Shown here: piece after piece, positions 23,101 through 36,773 of the stretch | How the letters are laid out: every line of letters starts with the position of its first letter | How positions within the stretch are numbered: position 1 is the first letter of the stretch | DNA from: Pagrus major | Taxonomy: Eukaryota; Chordata; Actinopteri; Spariformes; Sparidae | Reading direction: 5' to 3' | NCBI RefSeq assembly: GCF_040436345.1 | Contig: NC_133224.1 | Span: 7,184,741-7,248,740 of the forward strand | Length of the DNA: 64,000 bases | The notes under the pieces: model-generated | Database searches by the model: none | The model's input: only the letters and a program-made list of their open reading frames with translations | Told to the model about the DNA's origin: nothing | Position numbers and translations under genes: made by a program

Positions 23101-25931
23101 GAATTCTTGAACATGAACAGTTCACAACAAGGCTGTTGTGACTCTGCAGCCAAACTGGTCTGAAATATACAGAGGAGAGACGATCACTCTCAGATGTGAG
23201 ATCAAAGATGGAGGAGACACTGAGTGGGAGTATGAATGGAAAACAACCAGCAAAAAAAAAACTATAAGTAAAAAAACACCTATATTTAAGACTCAATCCC
23301 ACAGAGGAGACTACAGGTGTAAGGGCAGAAACAAAAGTGAAAAGTCTTCAACAGATTGGAGTGATCCCTTCAAACTGAGAGTATCAAACAGTAAGTCACA
23401 TCACATTTCTTTCAAAGTGAAGATTATACAGCTCAATAAAAGGCTGATTTGGTTCACATAAATTTTAACTGGAAATCGTCCAGTTTGCATTTTGTTCAGG
23501 ATGTATTTGATTTGTTCATGTTAACATACATGTTTGTATTTCAAAAAATCATTTTCCAACAGAACCCCGGCCTGTCCTCACTGTGTCTCCATCATGGCTG
23601 AGTGCTGGAGCCTCAGTAACTCTGAACTGCAGTGTTAAAGATCCATCTGCAGGATGGAGGTTCTACTGGTATAAGACTGTTCCTGATCCATCAAACTACT
23701 TCTACAGCATCAAGCTGCTACCTGGCAGCAGCAGTGGGACTGAACAAGATTCCTACATTGTTCATGGACAGACACACACAGCAGAATATATGTGCAGAGC
23801 TGGAAGAGGAGATCCAGCGTCTTACACGTATTACAGTGAACCTAAGTTCGTCTTGTCTGGAGGTCAGTCTTTTTCCTGTTATGTCATCAACTCTGTAATT
23901 AACATACAGTAACTTGGCAGTTGACAAATAACTGGCTGTGTATGTTCATACTGCTCATATGGAAGAAATTAATTGCTTGTTGTGACCTTATGATCTTTAC
24001 TGTCTCGGTAGCATCAAGTCAAACTTTCTCTTTTCCACCTTACTGGGTGATTTTACAGACTGGATGGGACAGAATTTCCTTTTATCTTTTGTCCTCTTCT
24101 TTTGACTTTTATAGAGTACTTTTACTTTGGATGCTGATTGCTTTTACTTACACAACAGGCAGGACATGTAGGGTCAAACCAGATTTGGTTAGTGGTCATG
24201 TAGGTGCTGAGACAGACAAAACTGTCAAATTCAGGAAATGGAAAACCAAAGAAGTAAACCATATTTTAAGTTTCAAGATAAAAATTATAATTAAACCAAA
24301 ACTGCAGCTTGTTTAAATGTTTGCACTAATCCTCAGCAAATGAAGATTTGAATTGTGGAGATTTCTGTGCTCTGTTTGACCGCTTATCACATGTTTTTCA
24401 GATTTTCACTCATCAGCGTCTCTCACAGTGAGTCCTGACAGAGCTCAACACTTCACCTCTGACTCTGTCTCACTGAGCTGTGAGGGAAACTCTACTGAGT
24501 GGAGAGTGAGGAGGTTAACTGAGGACAGCTACCTGTCAGACTGCACCATCTGGGGGACAATGAATGGATCAACATGCAACATAGACACCGACAGGCCCAG
24601 TGATGCCGTGTACTGGTGTGAGTCTGGATCTGGAGAGTTCAGCAACGCAGTCAACATCACTATACAGAGTATGATTTCACTACATTTGTTTTTTCTAATA
24701 TCAATGATCCCATTGTGTGTTGAGGAGTACAAGACACTGACATATAAAGAGTTTTGTCCAACACTCTGCTTCATGATTTCTCAAGTAATAAAATGTTTTC
24801 AATTAATAAACACAGTTAGAATTCAAAGTAGTTTTAGTTTCAGACAACTTCACCTGTTGGATTCAGCGCTTTGTAAATTCAGTTTTAGAAACATGCCGTG
24901 ATACAAGTTCATTAACACTTCATTTTTACTATTTATTGCAACAGGGCCTGAAAGATTTGCTGTACCGTTGGTTGTTGGGCTGGTCTGTGGAATCGTTCTC
25001 GTTATGCCTCTGCTTGTTTTGTTTCACTACAGAGCGTCCAAGGGTGAGACCTTCTTCTTCTATTATTAGATGATTTTTAATTATTCAAATACACACACAT
25101 ACTCTGATCTCATGACGTAGAATAGCAGTATAACAACCATCTAACAACAAATGTCTTTTTCACAGATTCATGCTTTGTCAGGTAGGTGCAACACTCTCAT
25201 CTCATTTTGAACTTAACATCAACACATCTTTATGTTCCTATTTAAATGTATTGTATCTGATACGTGTTGTAGACCAGTCCAGTCTGAGAGCGCCAACACA
25301 GATCGTGTGGACTGCCAGAATGATAATTACTCCAATCTTCTCCATGGTAAGCAGTTAAACCAATCTTTATGTTTTAGATAATATATTTTGCACAATCAAA
25401 ACATCTGAGGATGTTTAATTAGTATCACAAACTAACCTTGTCTTGATTTTTTTTTCTCTGTAGGTGATGTTTGTCTGTATGAAACAATCAGAGGCCGTCA
25501 AGAAGCTGAACATGGTACAACTGATGCCTTGACAATCCATTAAGTTTCAAAATATATTTACATTTCAAATTGGACCAATGATGTTTCATATTCTTTGATT
25601 GATCTTTAAAAAAAACTGCTAAAAACAGTGAGTACTTTATTTTGTGTGGTGAGAATTACATGCAATAGTTGAGAACTCTTTGTAGGCCAGCAGTGTCTAA
25701 ACAAAGTACAGGAAGTTGGTTTTCATGCATTCATCTGATTTTTTTAAAGTGGCAGATGATGAACCAGAAGACAGCGCTGTTTACATGAATGTACAGATGA
25801 GATCAGCTGCAGGTACAGTCAAGTACAACAGACAGTACTAAATGTAAATATAATACTACCGTGATAGTTGTATTCAAACAATTCAAACTCAAAATTGTTT
25901 TTTCCTTTTGCTTTTTCTTTCAGGTCAATAA
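20188..25931 (+). CDS. Gene 4: six-Ig-domain Fc receptor-like protein
   Basis: Exons: leader 20188-20224, 20522-20554; Ig C 20757-21056, D 21612-21881, A 22700-22966, B 23121-23390, C 23563-23862, D 24402-24668; TM 24945-25043; tail 25166-25181, 25273-25346, 25464-25514, 25750-25812, 25924-25931. Total 2055 nt, 684 codons plus stop. The order C-D-A-B-C-D is a fusion of two partial receptors; E domains are absent. The B domain has a changed middle (lysine-rich after KTTSKKK) where a run of A has expanded. The tail has YSNLLHGDVCLYETI and AVYMNV; the first tail Tyr of gene 6 is Cys here (VDCQND). The acceptor before the 25750 exon is taaag rather than ctccag, still AG. No membrane charge, so signalling is expected from its own tail. 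Confidence 0.8.
22150..22178. mobile_element. MITE 5' fragment at a gene 4 fusion point
   Basis: gtgtgtaggatttagtggcc plus tctcacag is the left end of the TTAA MITE, then the sequence switches to catgcagttccaatcatc, which in gene 6 belongs to the leader-to-A intron (37430-37460). The same join occurs in gene 5 at about 29060-29089. Confidence 0.7.
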
Positions 25932-27196
25932 AGAAATCTGTATCAACAAAACCAATGGAGCTGACAACAACATGAATAATGACATCTGTGAATTTGCAGC
26001 TTCTAATGTAATCACTGTGTGCAACAGTGCTGTTCAAATATCAGACAGTATTTTGTAAAGTCAGTCTAATAGCAGGTCATTTAAGAGAAATATATCATAT
26101 GGTTTGATTTTTCAACAGATGACATATATAATAATTAGTACGAGTGTTTGTGTTCTGTGTTTTTCTTTGGTGTATCATACTGTCACTTCATTTCTTTTTT
26201 CAAAACTCCTGTAGACACGGTTATGCAACTATAAACTCACCATCTTTTGTAGTTTTTGATTGATTGAACATTTAAACATTTATAACATTTAATATTATAT
26301 CTATTTAATAGTTTTGTTTAATCCGGATGGATTTATGTTTTGTTGTATATTTTTTAACAGTTTGGTTGACCACTTTATGCATCTGTAGCAGAACATGTTA
26401 TCATTTTGATCTTATGAAACTCAAACTCTGCTTCAAAAGCTGCTCATTTACAGGATTCCGCTCTGCTATCTGATGAGCTTTGGTGATAACTTTTTTAAGA
26501 TAATGATAGAAGGAAATGCATGTACCGCATGAGTGTACATCCATTCTTGTAATGTGTATATGTTTAGTGCTCCTTATTTATCATCCATGTCGCTGAGTAG
26601 CTCAATAAATATCAAGTGAAGTTGTTTGTATTTGTGTTTTCTTTTAGGACAGAGGTGGAGGTCATTGTCATCAGAATTTACAACCTTCAGATGTATGACT
26701 GATTCATTTGATGTGAATAATTTTCCTCTGAATTGATGAATCAGTTGATGAGTTAATTGATGGAGGTGTTGACCTTTCTAACAAGAGATTAATTATATCT
26801 CATATACTTTGTGCTGAGAACGCTAAAAAGGGAATGTAACTATGATATTACTTAAAGTTGAAGAGTGTCTACATATTTGTGTCACAACTTACTGTACATA
26901 ATGGAGGGGGTCCCTGTGTCCCCATACCAGGTGACATTCTTCCTATTTCACCGATTCTTATACCATATTTTAATGTAACATTTTATCCTCAACACAAACT
27001 TTTGCACGGAAATGAGTTGATATGTCTTGCAATTGGCAGGAAGTGTAAGCGTATTTTAAGAGTTACGCGGAAAAACGGAAGGAAGATACAACACTTTATC
27101 AGATGATGAAGTTGAAGAAAAATTCTGTTTTCATTAACTTCTCTATTTGAAGAAGATATTTCTATCAGAAGCAGACTGTTTGCCCCAGATGTGAAG
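25932..27196 (+). other. Gene 4 3' UTR and spacer to gene 5
   Basis: Near-identical counterpart of 18922-20187. AATAAA at 25927-25932 (with the stop) and 26604-26609. The conserved upstream block of gene 5 occupies about 27035-27196. Nothing else is recognised. Confidence 0.6.
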
Positions 27197-30100
27197 ATGG
27201 GGCACATTTTGCTCTGTGCGCTGGGGTTATTCTGTGAGTACATCTGTCACCTTTTGACTTTCAGTGTCGGACTCATTAACTTATTTTGTTTCTTTCCTCT
27301 GTGGTAGAATATCATCACAGAAATGTGTGATGCTGTCGATTGATAAGAAGTTGATGCAACTTCAGCTGGATTTTAAATATTTGTGATTATTGCCTCATCA
27401 ACTTTTCATCTTTATTTTAGTGCTGAATACACTCCTCTACGGACATGCTAAAGGTGATCAATTTTCTTTTATCTGTTTACAAATATTTACTTATCACATT
27501 TCTTTCAAAGTGAAGATTATACAGCTCATTAAAAGGCTGTTTTGGTTCACATAAATTTTAACTGGAAATCGTCCAGTTTGCATTTTGTTCAGGATGTATT
27601 TGATTTGTTCACATTAACATACATGTTTGTATTTCAAAAAATCATTTTCCAACAGAACCCCGGCCTGTCCTCACTGTGTCTCCATCATGGCTGAGTGCTG
27701 GAGCCTCAGTAACTCTGAACTGCAGTGTTGAAGATCAATCTGCAGGATGGAGGTTCTACTGGTATAAGACTGTTCCTGATCAATCAAACAACTCCTACAG
27801 CTATGAGCTGCTACCTGGCAGCAACAGTGGGACTGAACAGGATTCCTACATTGTTCATGGACAGACACACACAGCAGGATATATGTGCAGAGCTGGAAGA
27901 GGAGATCCAGCGTCTTACACGTATTACAGTGAACCTAAGTTCGTCTTGTCTGGAGGTCAGTCTGCTTCATGTTATGTCATCAACTCTGTAATTAACATAC
28001 AGTAACTTGGCAGTTGACAAATAACTGGCTGTGTATGTTCATACTGCTCATATGGAAGAAATTAATTGCTTGTTGTGACCTTATTATCTTTACTGTCTCA
28101 GTAGCATCTTGTCAAACTTTCTATTTTCCACCTTACTGGGTGATTTTACAGACTGGATGGGACAGAATCTCCTTTTTTCTTTTGTCCTTTTCTTTTGACT
28201 TTTATAGAGTACTTTTACTTTGGATGCTGGTTGCTTTTACTTACACAACAGGCAGGACATGTAGAGTCAAAACACACTTGGTTAGTGGTCATGTAGGTGT
28301 TGAGACAGACAAAACTGTCAAATTCAGGAAATGAAAAAACAAAGAAGTAAACCATATTTTAAGTTTCAAGATAAAAATTATGATTTCACCAAAACTGCAG
28401 CTTGTTTCAATGTTTGCACTAATCCTCAGCAATTGAATATTTGAATTGTGGACTTTATAATCTAAAGATCTCTGTGCTCTGTTTGACCACTTATCACATG
28501 TTGTTTTTCAGATTTTCACTCATCAGCGTTTCTCACAGTGAGTCCTGACAGAGCTCAACACTTCACCTCTGACTCTGTCTCACTGAGCTGTGAGGGAAAC
28601 TCTACTGAGTGGAGAGTGAGGAGGTTATCAACTGAGGACAGCTACCTGTCAGACTGCTCCACCTGGGGGACAATGAATGGATCAACATGCAACATAGACA
28701 CCTACAGGCCCAGTGATGCAGTATACTGGTGTGAGTCTGGATCTGGAGAGTTCAGCGATGCAGTCAACATCACTATACAGGGTATGATTTTATTACATTT
28801 GTTTTTTCTAACATAAATGATCCCATTGTGTGTTGAGGAGTACAAGACACTGACATATTACGAGTTTTGTCCAATACTCTGCTTCATGATCTCTCAAGTA
28901 ATAAAATGTTTTCAATGAATAAACGTAGTTAAATATTTAATTTAACCTGTACTGCATGCTGGCAGTGTCAGCTTTACCTCATTATGATAAAGATTCGATG
29001 CAGCATGCATTAGGTTTGTGTAGGTTTGTGGTTGACCTGTACGTCAGTTTTAATGTCAATGTGTGTAGGATTTAGTGGCCTCTCACAGCATGCAGATCCA
29101 ATCATCTCTCTCACTTGAGGTACTTACATGGCTGCCACAGTCTGTTTTTAAGTTTTATCTCTCAGAGCTGCCAAAGTCCAAAAGTGTCAGTGCTATAATC
29201 AAATTATAAAATATCCCTCCATACTGCTGCAGTCAAACATTTGAGTCTCTGTACTAAATGCATCCTGTGGAAGGCTACTAGTATTTTGGTATTCTGGGAG
29301 ACTGTTGTGACCCTCTGTAAGAATTTGCAGCATTAATTGTTTTAATGTAACTGTTGAGTTACATTTGTCATATTACACAGTACTGCATCTTTAGAAACAT
29401 AATCATACACAGGCAAATGTACAGTAAGTTACCTACATCGTGGAACAATGGTGCAGTTTACACTGTTCTTCACAGTCAGAATGCAGCTGTCTTTAAACAA
29501 TGAGACAAGGTTTTGCCTTCACAAATTTAGCATTCAGTAGTGCAACTTAAATATATTAAATAAAGAAATGCAGGAAAAGAGAGAGGGATATGACATGCCA
29601 GAAAGGTTCTTCCCCAGGTTTAAACTGATATGTATTCAGTATTCAAAAAAATCAGTGTTAATATTAATGCAAATTTAAGTCTAACAATTCAAGTAATTCT
29701 TTCCTGTGTGGGCTGCACTACTTTATACATTTCCTTTTTTATGTCTTTGTTCTAAATCAAACAGCAAACAGACCAAAGGCTGAACTGAGGGCTGATGACA
29801 GAGACATTCCTGTAGGGGGCAGTGTGACCCTGACCTGCTCTGTGAACCCATCATCTGGTTGGAAATACTTCTGGTACAGAGGAGAGAAAACATCTGAACC
29901 TCTGACCACTCAACTCTCAGCTGGACAAATCAGAGTCTCAGAGGAAGGAGTCTACTGGTGCAGAGGAGGAAGAGGAGAGCCAGTTAACTACACAGAGTAC
30001 AGTGATCCAATCACTATCAGCAACAATGGTGAGTTTGACATTTGTTTTTTAAACAGAATTAAAAAATAATGTTGTAATCATAATTATTGTTTGATTAAGT

Positions 30101-33052
30101 TAAATCTATTATCATTTGATGTAGATCCAACTTTTTGTCATTTTTGTTTCCTTACTGTGAATTCTTGAACATGACCAGTTCACAACAAGGCTGTTGTGAC
30201 TCTGCAGCCAAACTGGTCTGAAATATACAGAGGAGAGACGATCACTCTCAGATGTGAGATCAAAGATGGAGGAGACACTGAGTGGGAGTATGAATGGAAA
30301 ACAACCAGCAAAAAAAAAACTATAAGTAAAAAAGAACTTAGATTTAAGACTGAATCCCACAGTGGAGACTACAGGTGTAAGGGCAGAAAGAAAAGTGAAA
30401 AGTCTTCAACAGATTGGAGTGATCCCTTCAAACTGACAGTATCAAACAGTAAGTCACATCACATTTCTTTCAAAGTGAAGATTATACAGCTCATTAAAAG
30501 GCTGTTTTGGTTCACATATATTTTAACTGGAAATCGTCCAGTTTGCATTTTGTTCAGGATGTATTTGATTTGTTCATGTTAACATGCATGTTTGTATTTC
30601 AAAAAATCATTTTCCAACAGAACCCCGGCCTGTCCTCACTGTGTCTCCATCATGGCTGAGTGCTGGAGCCTCAGTAACTCTGAACTGCAGTGTTGAAGAT
30701 CAATCTGCAGGATGGAGGTTCTACTGGTATAAGACTGTTCCTGTTCAATCAAAAAAAGTATACAGCCTCAAGCTGCTACCTGGCAGCAGCAGTGGGACTG
30801 AACAAGATTCCTACATTGTTCATGGACAGACACACACAGCAGGATATATGTGTAAAGCTGGAAGAGGAGATCTAGTGTATAAAACTCGTTACAGTACATC
30901 TAAGTTCGTCTGGTCTGGAGGTCAGTCTGTTTCATGTTATGTCATCAACTCTGTAATTAACATACAGTAACTTGGCGGTTGACAAATAACTGGCTGTGTA
31001 TGTTCATACTGCTCATATGGAAGAAATTAATTGACTGTTGTGACCTTATGATTTTTACTGTCTCAGTAGCATCAAGTCAAACTTTCTCTTTTCCACCTTA
31101 CTGGGTGATTTTACAGACTGGATGGGACAGAATCTCCTTTTTTCTTTTGTCCTCTTCTTTTGACTTTTATAGAGTACTTTTACTTTGGATGCTGGTTGCT
31201 TTTACTTACACAACAGGCAGGACATGTAGGGTCAAACCACACTTGGTTAGTGGTCATGTAGGTGTTGAGACAGACAAAACTGTCAAATTCAGGAAATGAA
31301 AAAACAAAGAAGTAAACCATATTTTAAGTTTCAAGATAAAAATCATAATTTCACCAAAACTGCAGCTTGTTTCAATGTTTGCACTAATCCTCAGCAAATG
31401 AATATTTGAATTGTGGAGTTTATAATCTAAAGATCTCTGTTTGACCTCTTATCACATGTTGTTTTTCAGATTTTCACTCATCAGCGTCTCTCACAGTGAG
31501 TCCTGACAGAGCTCAACACTTCACCTCTGACTCTGTCTCACTGAGCTGTGAGGGAAACTCTACTGAGTGGAGAGTGAGGAGGTTAATTGAGGGCCACCCC
31601 GCATCAGACTGCTCCTACTGGGGGACAATGAATGGATCAACATGCAACATAGACACCGACAGGCCCAGTGATGCAGTGTACTGGTGTGAGTCTGGATCTG
31701 GAGAGTTCAGCAACGCAGTCAACATCACTATACAGAGTATGATTTCACTACATTTGTTTTTTCTAATATCAATGATCCCATTGTGTGTTGAGGAGTACAA
31801 GACACTGACATATAAAGAGTTTTGTCCAACACTCTGCTTCATGATTTCTCAAGTAATAAAATGTTTTCAATTAATAAACACAGGTAGAATTCAAAGTAGT
31901 TTTAGTTTCAGATAACTTCAACTGTTGGATTCAGCGCTTTGTAAATTAAGTTTTAGAAACATGCCGTGATACAAGTTCATTAACGCTTCATTTTTACTAT
32001 TTATTGCAACAGGGCCTGAAAGATTTGCTGTACCGTTGATTGTTGGGCTGATCTGTGGACTCGTTCTCGTTATGCCTCTGCTTGTTTTGTTTCGCTACAG
32101 AGCGTCCAAGGGTGAGACCTTCTTCTTCTATTATTAGATGATTTTTAATTATTCAAATACACACACATACTCTGATCTCATGACGTAGAATAGCAGCGTA
32201 ACAACCATCTAACAACAAATGTCTTTTTCACAGATTTATGCTTTGACAGGTAGGTGCAACACTCTCTCATCTCATTTTGAACATAACATCAACACATCTT
32301 TATGTTCCTATTTAAATGTATTGTATTTGATATGTGTTGTAGACCAGTCCAGTCTGAGAACGCCAACACAGATTGTGTGGACTACCAGAATGATAATTAC
32401 TCCGCTCTTCTCCATGGTAAGCAGTTAAACTATTCGATATTTTTTTCACACATTATATTTTAAATAATCAAAAAAATCTGAGTTGATGTTCAGTTAGTAT
32501 CATAAACTAACCTTGTGTTGATTTTTATTTCTCTGTAGGTGATGTTTGTCTCTATGAAACAATCAGAGGCCATCAAGAAGCTGAACATGGTACAGTTTAT
32601 GCTTTGAAAATTCTTTCAGTTTAAAATATTTTTACATTTTAAATGAACCAAATTATGTTTCATATTCTTTGATTGGTCTTAAAAACTGCTGAGAAGAGTG
32701 AGTACTTTATTTTATGTGGTGAGAATTATATGCAATAGTTGAGAACTCTTTGTAGGCCAGCAGTGTCTAAACAAAGTACAGGAAGTTGGTTTTCATGCAT
32801 TCATCTGATTCTTCTGAAAGGGACTGATGATGAACCAGAAGACAGCGCTGTTTACATGAATGTACAGATGAGATCCGCTGCAGGTACAGTCAAGTACAAC
32901 AGACTTTGTACAAAATAGAAATGTAATACCACCATAGATAGCATGGTTCAGAAATGGTCTGTCACTGTCACATTATATGAAATAACAGGTTAAAATGTCA
33001 TATCCTTGAATGTTAGATTACCCTTTGCTTTGGTTTTCTTCTAGGTCAATAA
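27197..33052 (+). CDS. Gene 5: six-Ig-domain Fc receptor-like protein
   Basis: Exons: leader 27197-27233, 27421-27453; Ig C 27656-27955, D 28512-28781, A 29765-30028, B 30179-30448, C 30621-30920, D 31470-31736; TM 32013-32111; tail 32234-32249, 32343-32416, 32539-32589, 32821-32883, 33045-33052. Total 2052 nt, 683 codons plus stop. Same architecture as gene 4 and clearly its tandem sister, but the A domain has lost one Ser codon (NPSSGW) and the last C and D domains carry different loops (VQSKKVYSLKLLPG; IEGHPASDCSYWG) closer to gene 6. The tail has YSALLHGDVCLYETI and AVYMNV; the first tail Tyr is present (VDYQND) but lacks the +3 hydrophobic residue of an ITIM. The 3' half from TM onward resembles gene 6 more than gene 4. 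Confidence 0.8.
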
Positions 33053-33640
33053 AGAAATCTCCATCAACAAAACCGATGGAATGGATGACAACATGGTAAA
33101 CTACATGTTTGTATTTAGAGCTTTTATGTTATCATTATGTGCACCTCTGCTGTTCAAATACCGCACAGCATTTTGTGAAAGTTAATCTTATAGCAGGTCA
33201 TTTAAAAGAAATATATCATATGGTTTGAATCTTCTACAGATTATCACATGTAATAATTGAGATGTTTTGTTGTTTAGGTTCAGTATTTCTTCTTTTGTTG
33301 TGTTTTGTTTATTTTTTTAAAAACTCTTTTTTCAAAACTCAAAACTCTTTGCTATTGTTTGTTGTTCCAAAAAACAAATATTTTGCGCCTCGATACTCTT
33401 GACTTTAAAGTTGGCATCTTTTGTAGTTTTTTGATTAAAGTGCCTTACATATTGACATCAATTAATGTATTATACATGAAAAACACATTCTGTTACACAT
33501 ACAAGTTGTCTTCTGTCATTCTGAAAATGGTTTGATACTTTCTGTATTTTAGTTTCACCTGGATGGATTTTACTTTTTATATTGTGTTTTTAAAAGTTTG
33601 GTTGACTATTTTAAGCATCAATAAACTAAAAATTTCATTC
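33053..33640 (+). other. Gene 5 3' UTR
   Basis: Ends near AATAAA at 33620-33625. Nearly identical to the 3' UTR of gene 6 (59905-60490), showing that the 3' half of gene 5 and of gene 6 share a recent duplication. Confidence 0.6.
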
Positions 33641-33654
33641 ATTACATTTTTTTT

Positions 33655-34495
33655 TAGATAAAAACACTATTATTGTAAACAAATGTATATTTATGTCAGC
33701 ATATCACTTTAGGTGTTGACATTTTCAAGAGATTCCTCATCTAATCTGAATTAAATAAGATAATTTATTTGGCATGTTGTTATACTGGCACATAGGCTAC
33801 TCGTCCAGATAAATCATATGCTTTGGTAACAGCAGATACAACTGGGAGAAATTAACAATCGGGAGAACAGTGGGACAAATCTTAAGTGTTGGCAGGCATG
33901 TATCTATACAAGTTTAACAAGAGTGAAAATACACTTACATAGTTACAAGCCATCTAACCTGCAAAATTATTACATAATTGCAACAAAATAAAACATGTAC
34001 ATACAAAATGAGTATAAACACAAAAGCAAATTCAGCAGAAATCAGTAGAAAATGAAATCAAACATAACAGTTGAATATCTTTCATATAATCTGCTGTCAG
34101 ATCGCTCACAAAATTGTTCACCTCCTGTTTTTCAATGGCAGCAGCTGAATAAGTCCGATAAACATGTTCAAACATGAATGTTTATCATGTTGTTGTCCAT
34201 ATGTGTCTCATTTTGCTGATGATGCACTTCTCTTTATGAACCTGGAACAAAATCACAATATATACAGTAGAAACATGTGTACTTTTTACATTAACCCCAA
34301 AACATGATCAAGGCTGTTCCCAGTTATACTGCCTTCAGGAATTATGTAACATTTTCCCTCAAATTGTTTTTGTCCCTCCATACTGGTCTACACATATATA
34401 TATACCTCTGGTGTATTTAATAATGTTGATATCATACAGTTCTATTAAAAAATGTAATTCCAATGCAAAATATCTAGATGATAAATATATAGTGT
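33655..34495 (-). pseudogene. Relic of the 3' end of a gene 7-like receptor
   Basis: On the - strand this matches 60510-61446, the 3' UTR and last exon region of gene 7, including the terminal ttccagGTTCATAA at about 34231-34242. Similarity stops at tttgtatct (34495), exactly where gene 7 has its donor site next to the SDYSNV exon. No other exons follow. It came along when the gene 5/gene 6 3' block was duplicated. Confidence 0.7.
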
Positions 34496-34817
34496 TAATA
34501 TTTGTATCTAATATGGGAATTTTCAACTTTCAGATATATGACTGATTCATTTGATGTGAATAATTTCCCTCTGAATTAATTAATTGATGGTTAATTGATG
34601 GAGGTGGTGACCTTTCTAACAAGTGTTTAATTATATCTCATATACTTTGTGGTGAGAACGCTAAAAATGGAACGTAACTATGATTTTATGTAACCGTTGT
34701 ATGGTGTTTGAGTCTGTGTGACCCGTTTTCATTTTTTAACAAAAGAAAAATGATACGATTAATTATTTTTTCAAACTCGGACTCATTGGCCTTGGCTCAT
34801 TTTCTGTGAAGAACATA

Positions 34818-35354
34818 CACCGATTAGGCATAACATTATGACCACCTGCCTAATATTGTGAATTTTCCCCTTGTGCAGCAAAAACAGCTCTGACCTGTCA
34901 AGGCATGGACTTAAGACCTCTGAGGGTGTCCTGTGGTGTCTGGCACCAGGGCATTTTATAGTGGATCCTCTGGGTCCTGTATGTTGGGGGGTGGGGCCTC
35001 CATGGATCAGACCTGCTCCAGCACATCTTACAGATGCTCGATCAGATTGGGATCTGGGGAATTTGGAGGCCCGGTCAGCACCTTGGGCCCTTTGTGTTCC
35101 TCGAGCTGTTCCTGAGCAGTGTTTGCGGTGTGTCAGGGCACATTGTCCTGTTGGGGGGCCACTGCCATCGGGTAGTGTTGTTGTGATGTGGGGGTGTACT
35201 TGGTCCACAACAGTGTTTGGATAGGTGGTGCGTGTCAAGTGGTACTCACATGAATGCCAGCACCCAAGGTTTCCCAGCAGAACATCGCATTGTGATGAGA
35301 TGATCAATGTTATTCATGTCACCTGTCAGTGGTTTTAATGTTGTGTGATCGGTG
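34818..35354. mobile_element. Non-autonomous Tc1/mariner-type element
   Basis: Ends are CACCGATTAGGCATAACATT and, inverted, CACCGATCACACAACATTAA, each flanked by TA. The 537-bp interior contains known-style teleost sequence (gatgctcgatcagattggga) but no intact transposase; the long minus-strand frame has no DDE-type motifs that I can see. A second small fragment (about 36361-36421) matches its interior. Confidence 0.75.
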
Positions 35355-35359
35355 TATAT

Positions 35360-36290
35360 CAGAACACATTTTTAAAGACCACATGTCACACCACACAATT
35401 AAAAATAGAAGTTAAAAGGTTCTGGAACTTGGACTGGTTAGGAACCACGTTGAGTTAAAATAGCAAGACACAGGGTTGAAGTAAAAAAGGGAAAACACCA
35501 TTTATTTACAATAAAGTGTGCATTTCTGGTGGGCTGGGTTTAAGATGATTGCAGCACAGCCTTCAATCAAGGGGGGAAGCGGGGCAATATATTCCTAAGA
35601 AGTCACAGCAAAGATTAAAAAAAAAAAAAGTCCAGGTAGATGGTTCATGATAAAACCAAAATAGATCGACAGAGGTCTTGTTACCTCAACTCCTCGCTAG
35701 ACTCTTCTAATTAGGAGGCCTTAGTGGTACTCCAAGGGGGGAGGAGGGCCCACTTCTCCACAATCCCACACCGTCTGATGCCTCAGCCTTTATTGAGCTT
35801 GGTCTCCTACAGCCTGCTGATCTCTAGGAAAGAGTTAGAGTCAGAAAGAGATGAACAGGGAAAATTATTCGACTTTCCTCTTCTTTTGGGTGCCAGCGAT
35901 CCTGAGAGGAACGGGGGGGGGGGGGGGTTTCCAGGTAAGTGGGTAGTCCTCTTTTGCCCAACACAGCCCAGTACAGCAGCCAGTCTTCACACTGAATGCC
36001 TGAAAAACACAGTCTTCATACCACTCCACTCCACACCGATTAGTTCATTGAATTCAGCTGTCACCTCACGCTCCTCACGGTGCATTCAGGTGCACTGACA
36101 CTGTAGGACATCCATCTCTTGGAAGAAAACACACTAAGGCTGGTTCAAAACACCATGTTATGACACACACACTGTACAGCCCCCTACACATTTATATTAC
36201 ATACACGATGTTTGGGTCCACTGGACCCGGGGGTAATAAAAGTGTGGAAATTGTACGAACACTGGCTGAATAACAAAAATATGAACACCA
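35360..36290. other. Intergenic, no gene recognised
   Basis: Contains a run of 15 G (about 35913-35927) and short A-rich runs. Frames are short and show no domain. A direct repeat of about 50 bp (cacacaag...tcttcatatttgagtcacaa...gtgactaata) occurs at about 36290-36340 and 36424-36470, flanking the mariner fragment. Confidence 0.5.
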
Positions 36291-36607
36291 CACAAGAGTC
36301 TCTTCATATTTGAGTCACAACTTCGTGACTAATAAGGATGCAGCCCCTGAATTGAGACACAGCCACTGTCCTGCTGGGGGGTCACTGCCATTGGATAGTG
36401 TTGTTGTGATGTGGGGGTGTACACCACACAAGTCTCTTCATATTTGAGTCACAACTTTGTGACTAATAATAATGGCTCCAGGAGGGGGTCCCCGTGTCCC
36501 CATATCAGGTACTTCACTATTGGCGCTGGTGCTTATGCCATATTTTAATGTAACATTTTTTCCTAGGCACAAACTTTTGCACAAAATTGAGTGAATATAT
36601 CTTTGCA

Positions 36608-36773
36608 GTTGGCAGGAAGTGTAAACATGTGTTGTAAGAATTATGTAAAAAAGGGAAGGAAGATACGACACTTTATCAGATGATGACGTTGAAGAAAAAT
36701 TCTCTTGTCATTAACTTCTCTATTTGAAGAAAACATTTCTCTCAGAAGCAGACTGTTTGTGCCAGATGTGAAG
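36608..36773 (+). promoter_or_regulatory. Conserved upstream block of gene 6
   Basis: Matches the blocks upstream of genes 3, 4 and 5 almost base for base up to the start codon. Likely promoter and 5' UTR. Confidence 0.5.

Noticed and set aside
34783-35307. 174-codon - strand frame as a protein gene
   Set aside because: It lies almost wholly inside the mariner-type MITE and shows no recognisable transposase or other domain.
35724-36098. 124-codon frame in the gene 5-6 spacer
   Set aside because: Contains a poly-G tract and no domain; no exon-like borders and no counterpart elsewhere in the cluster.
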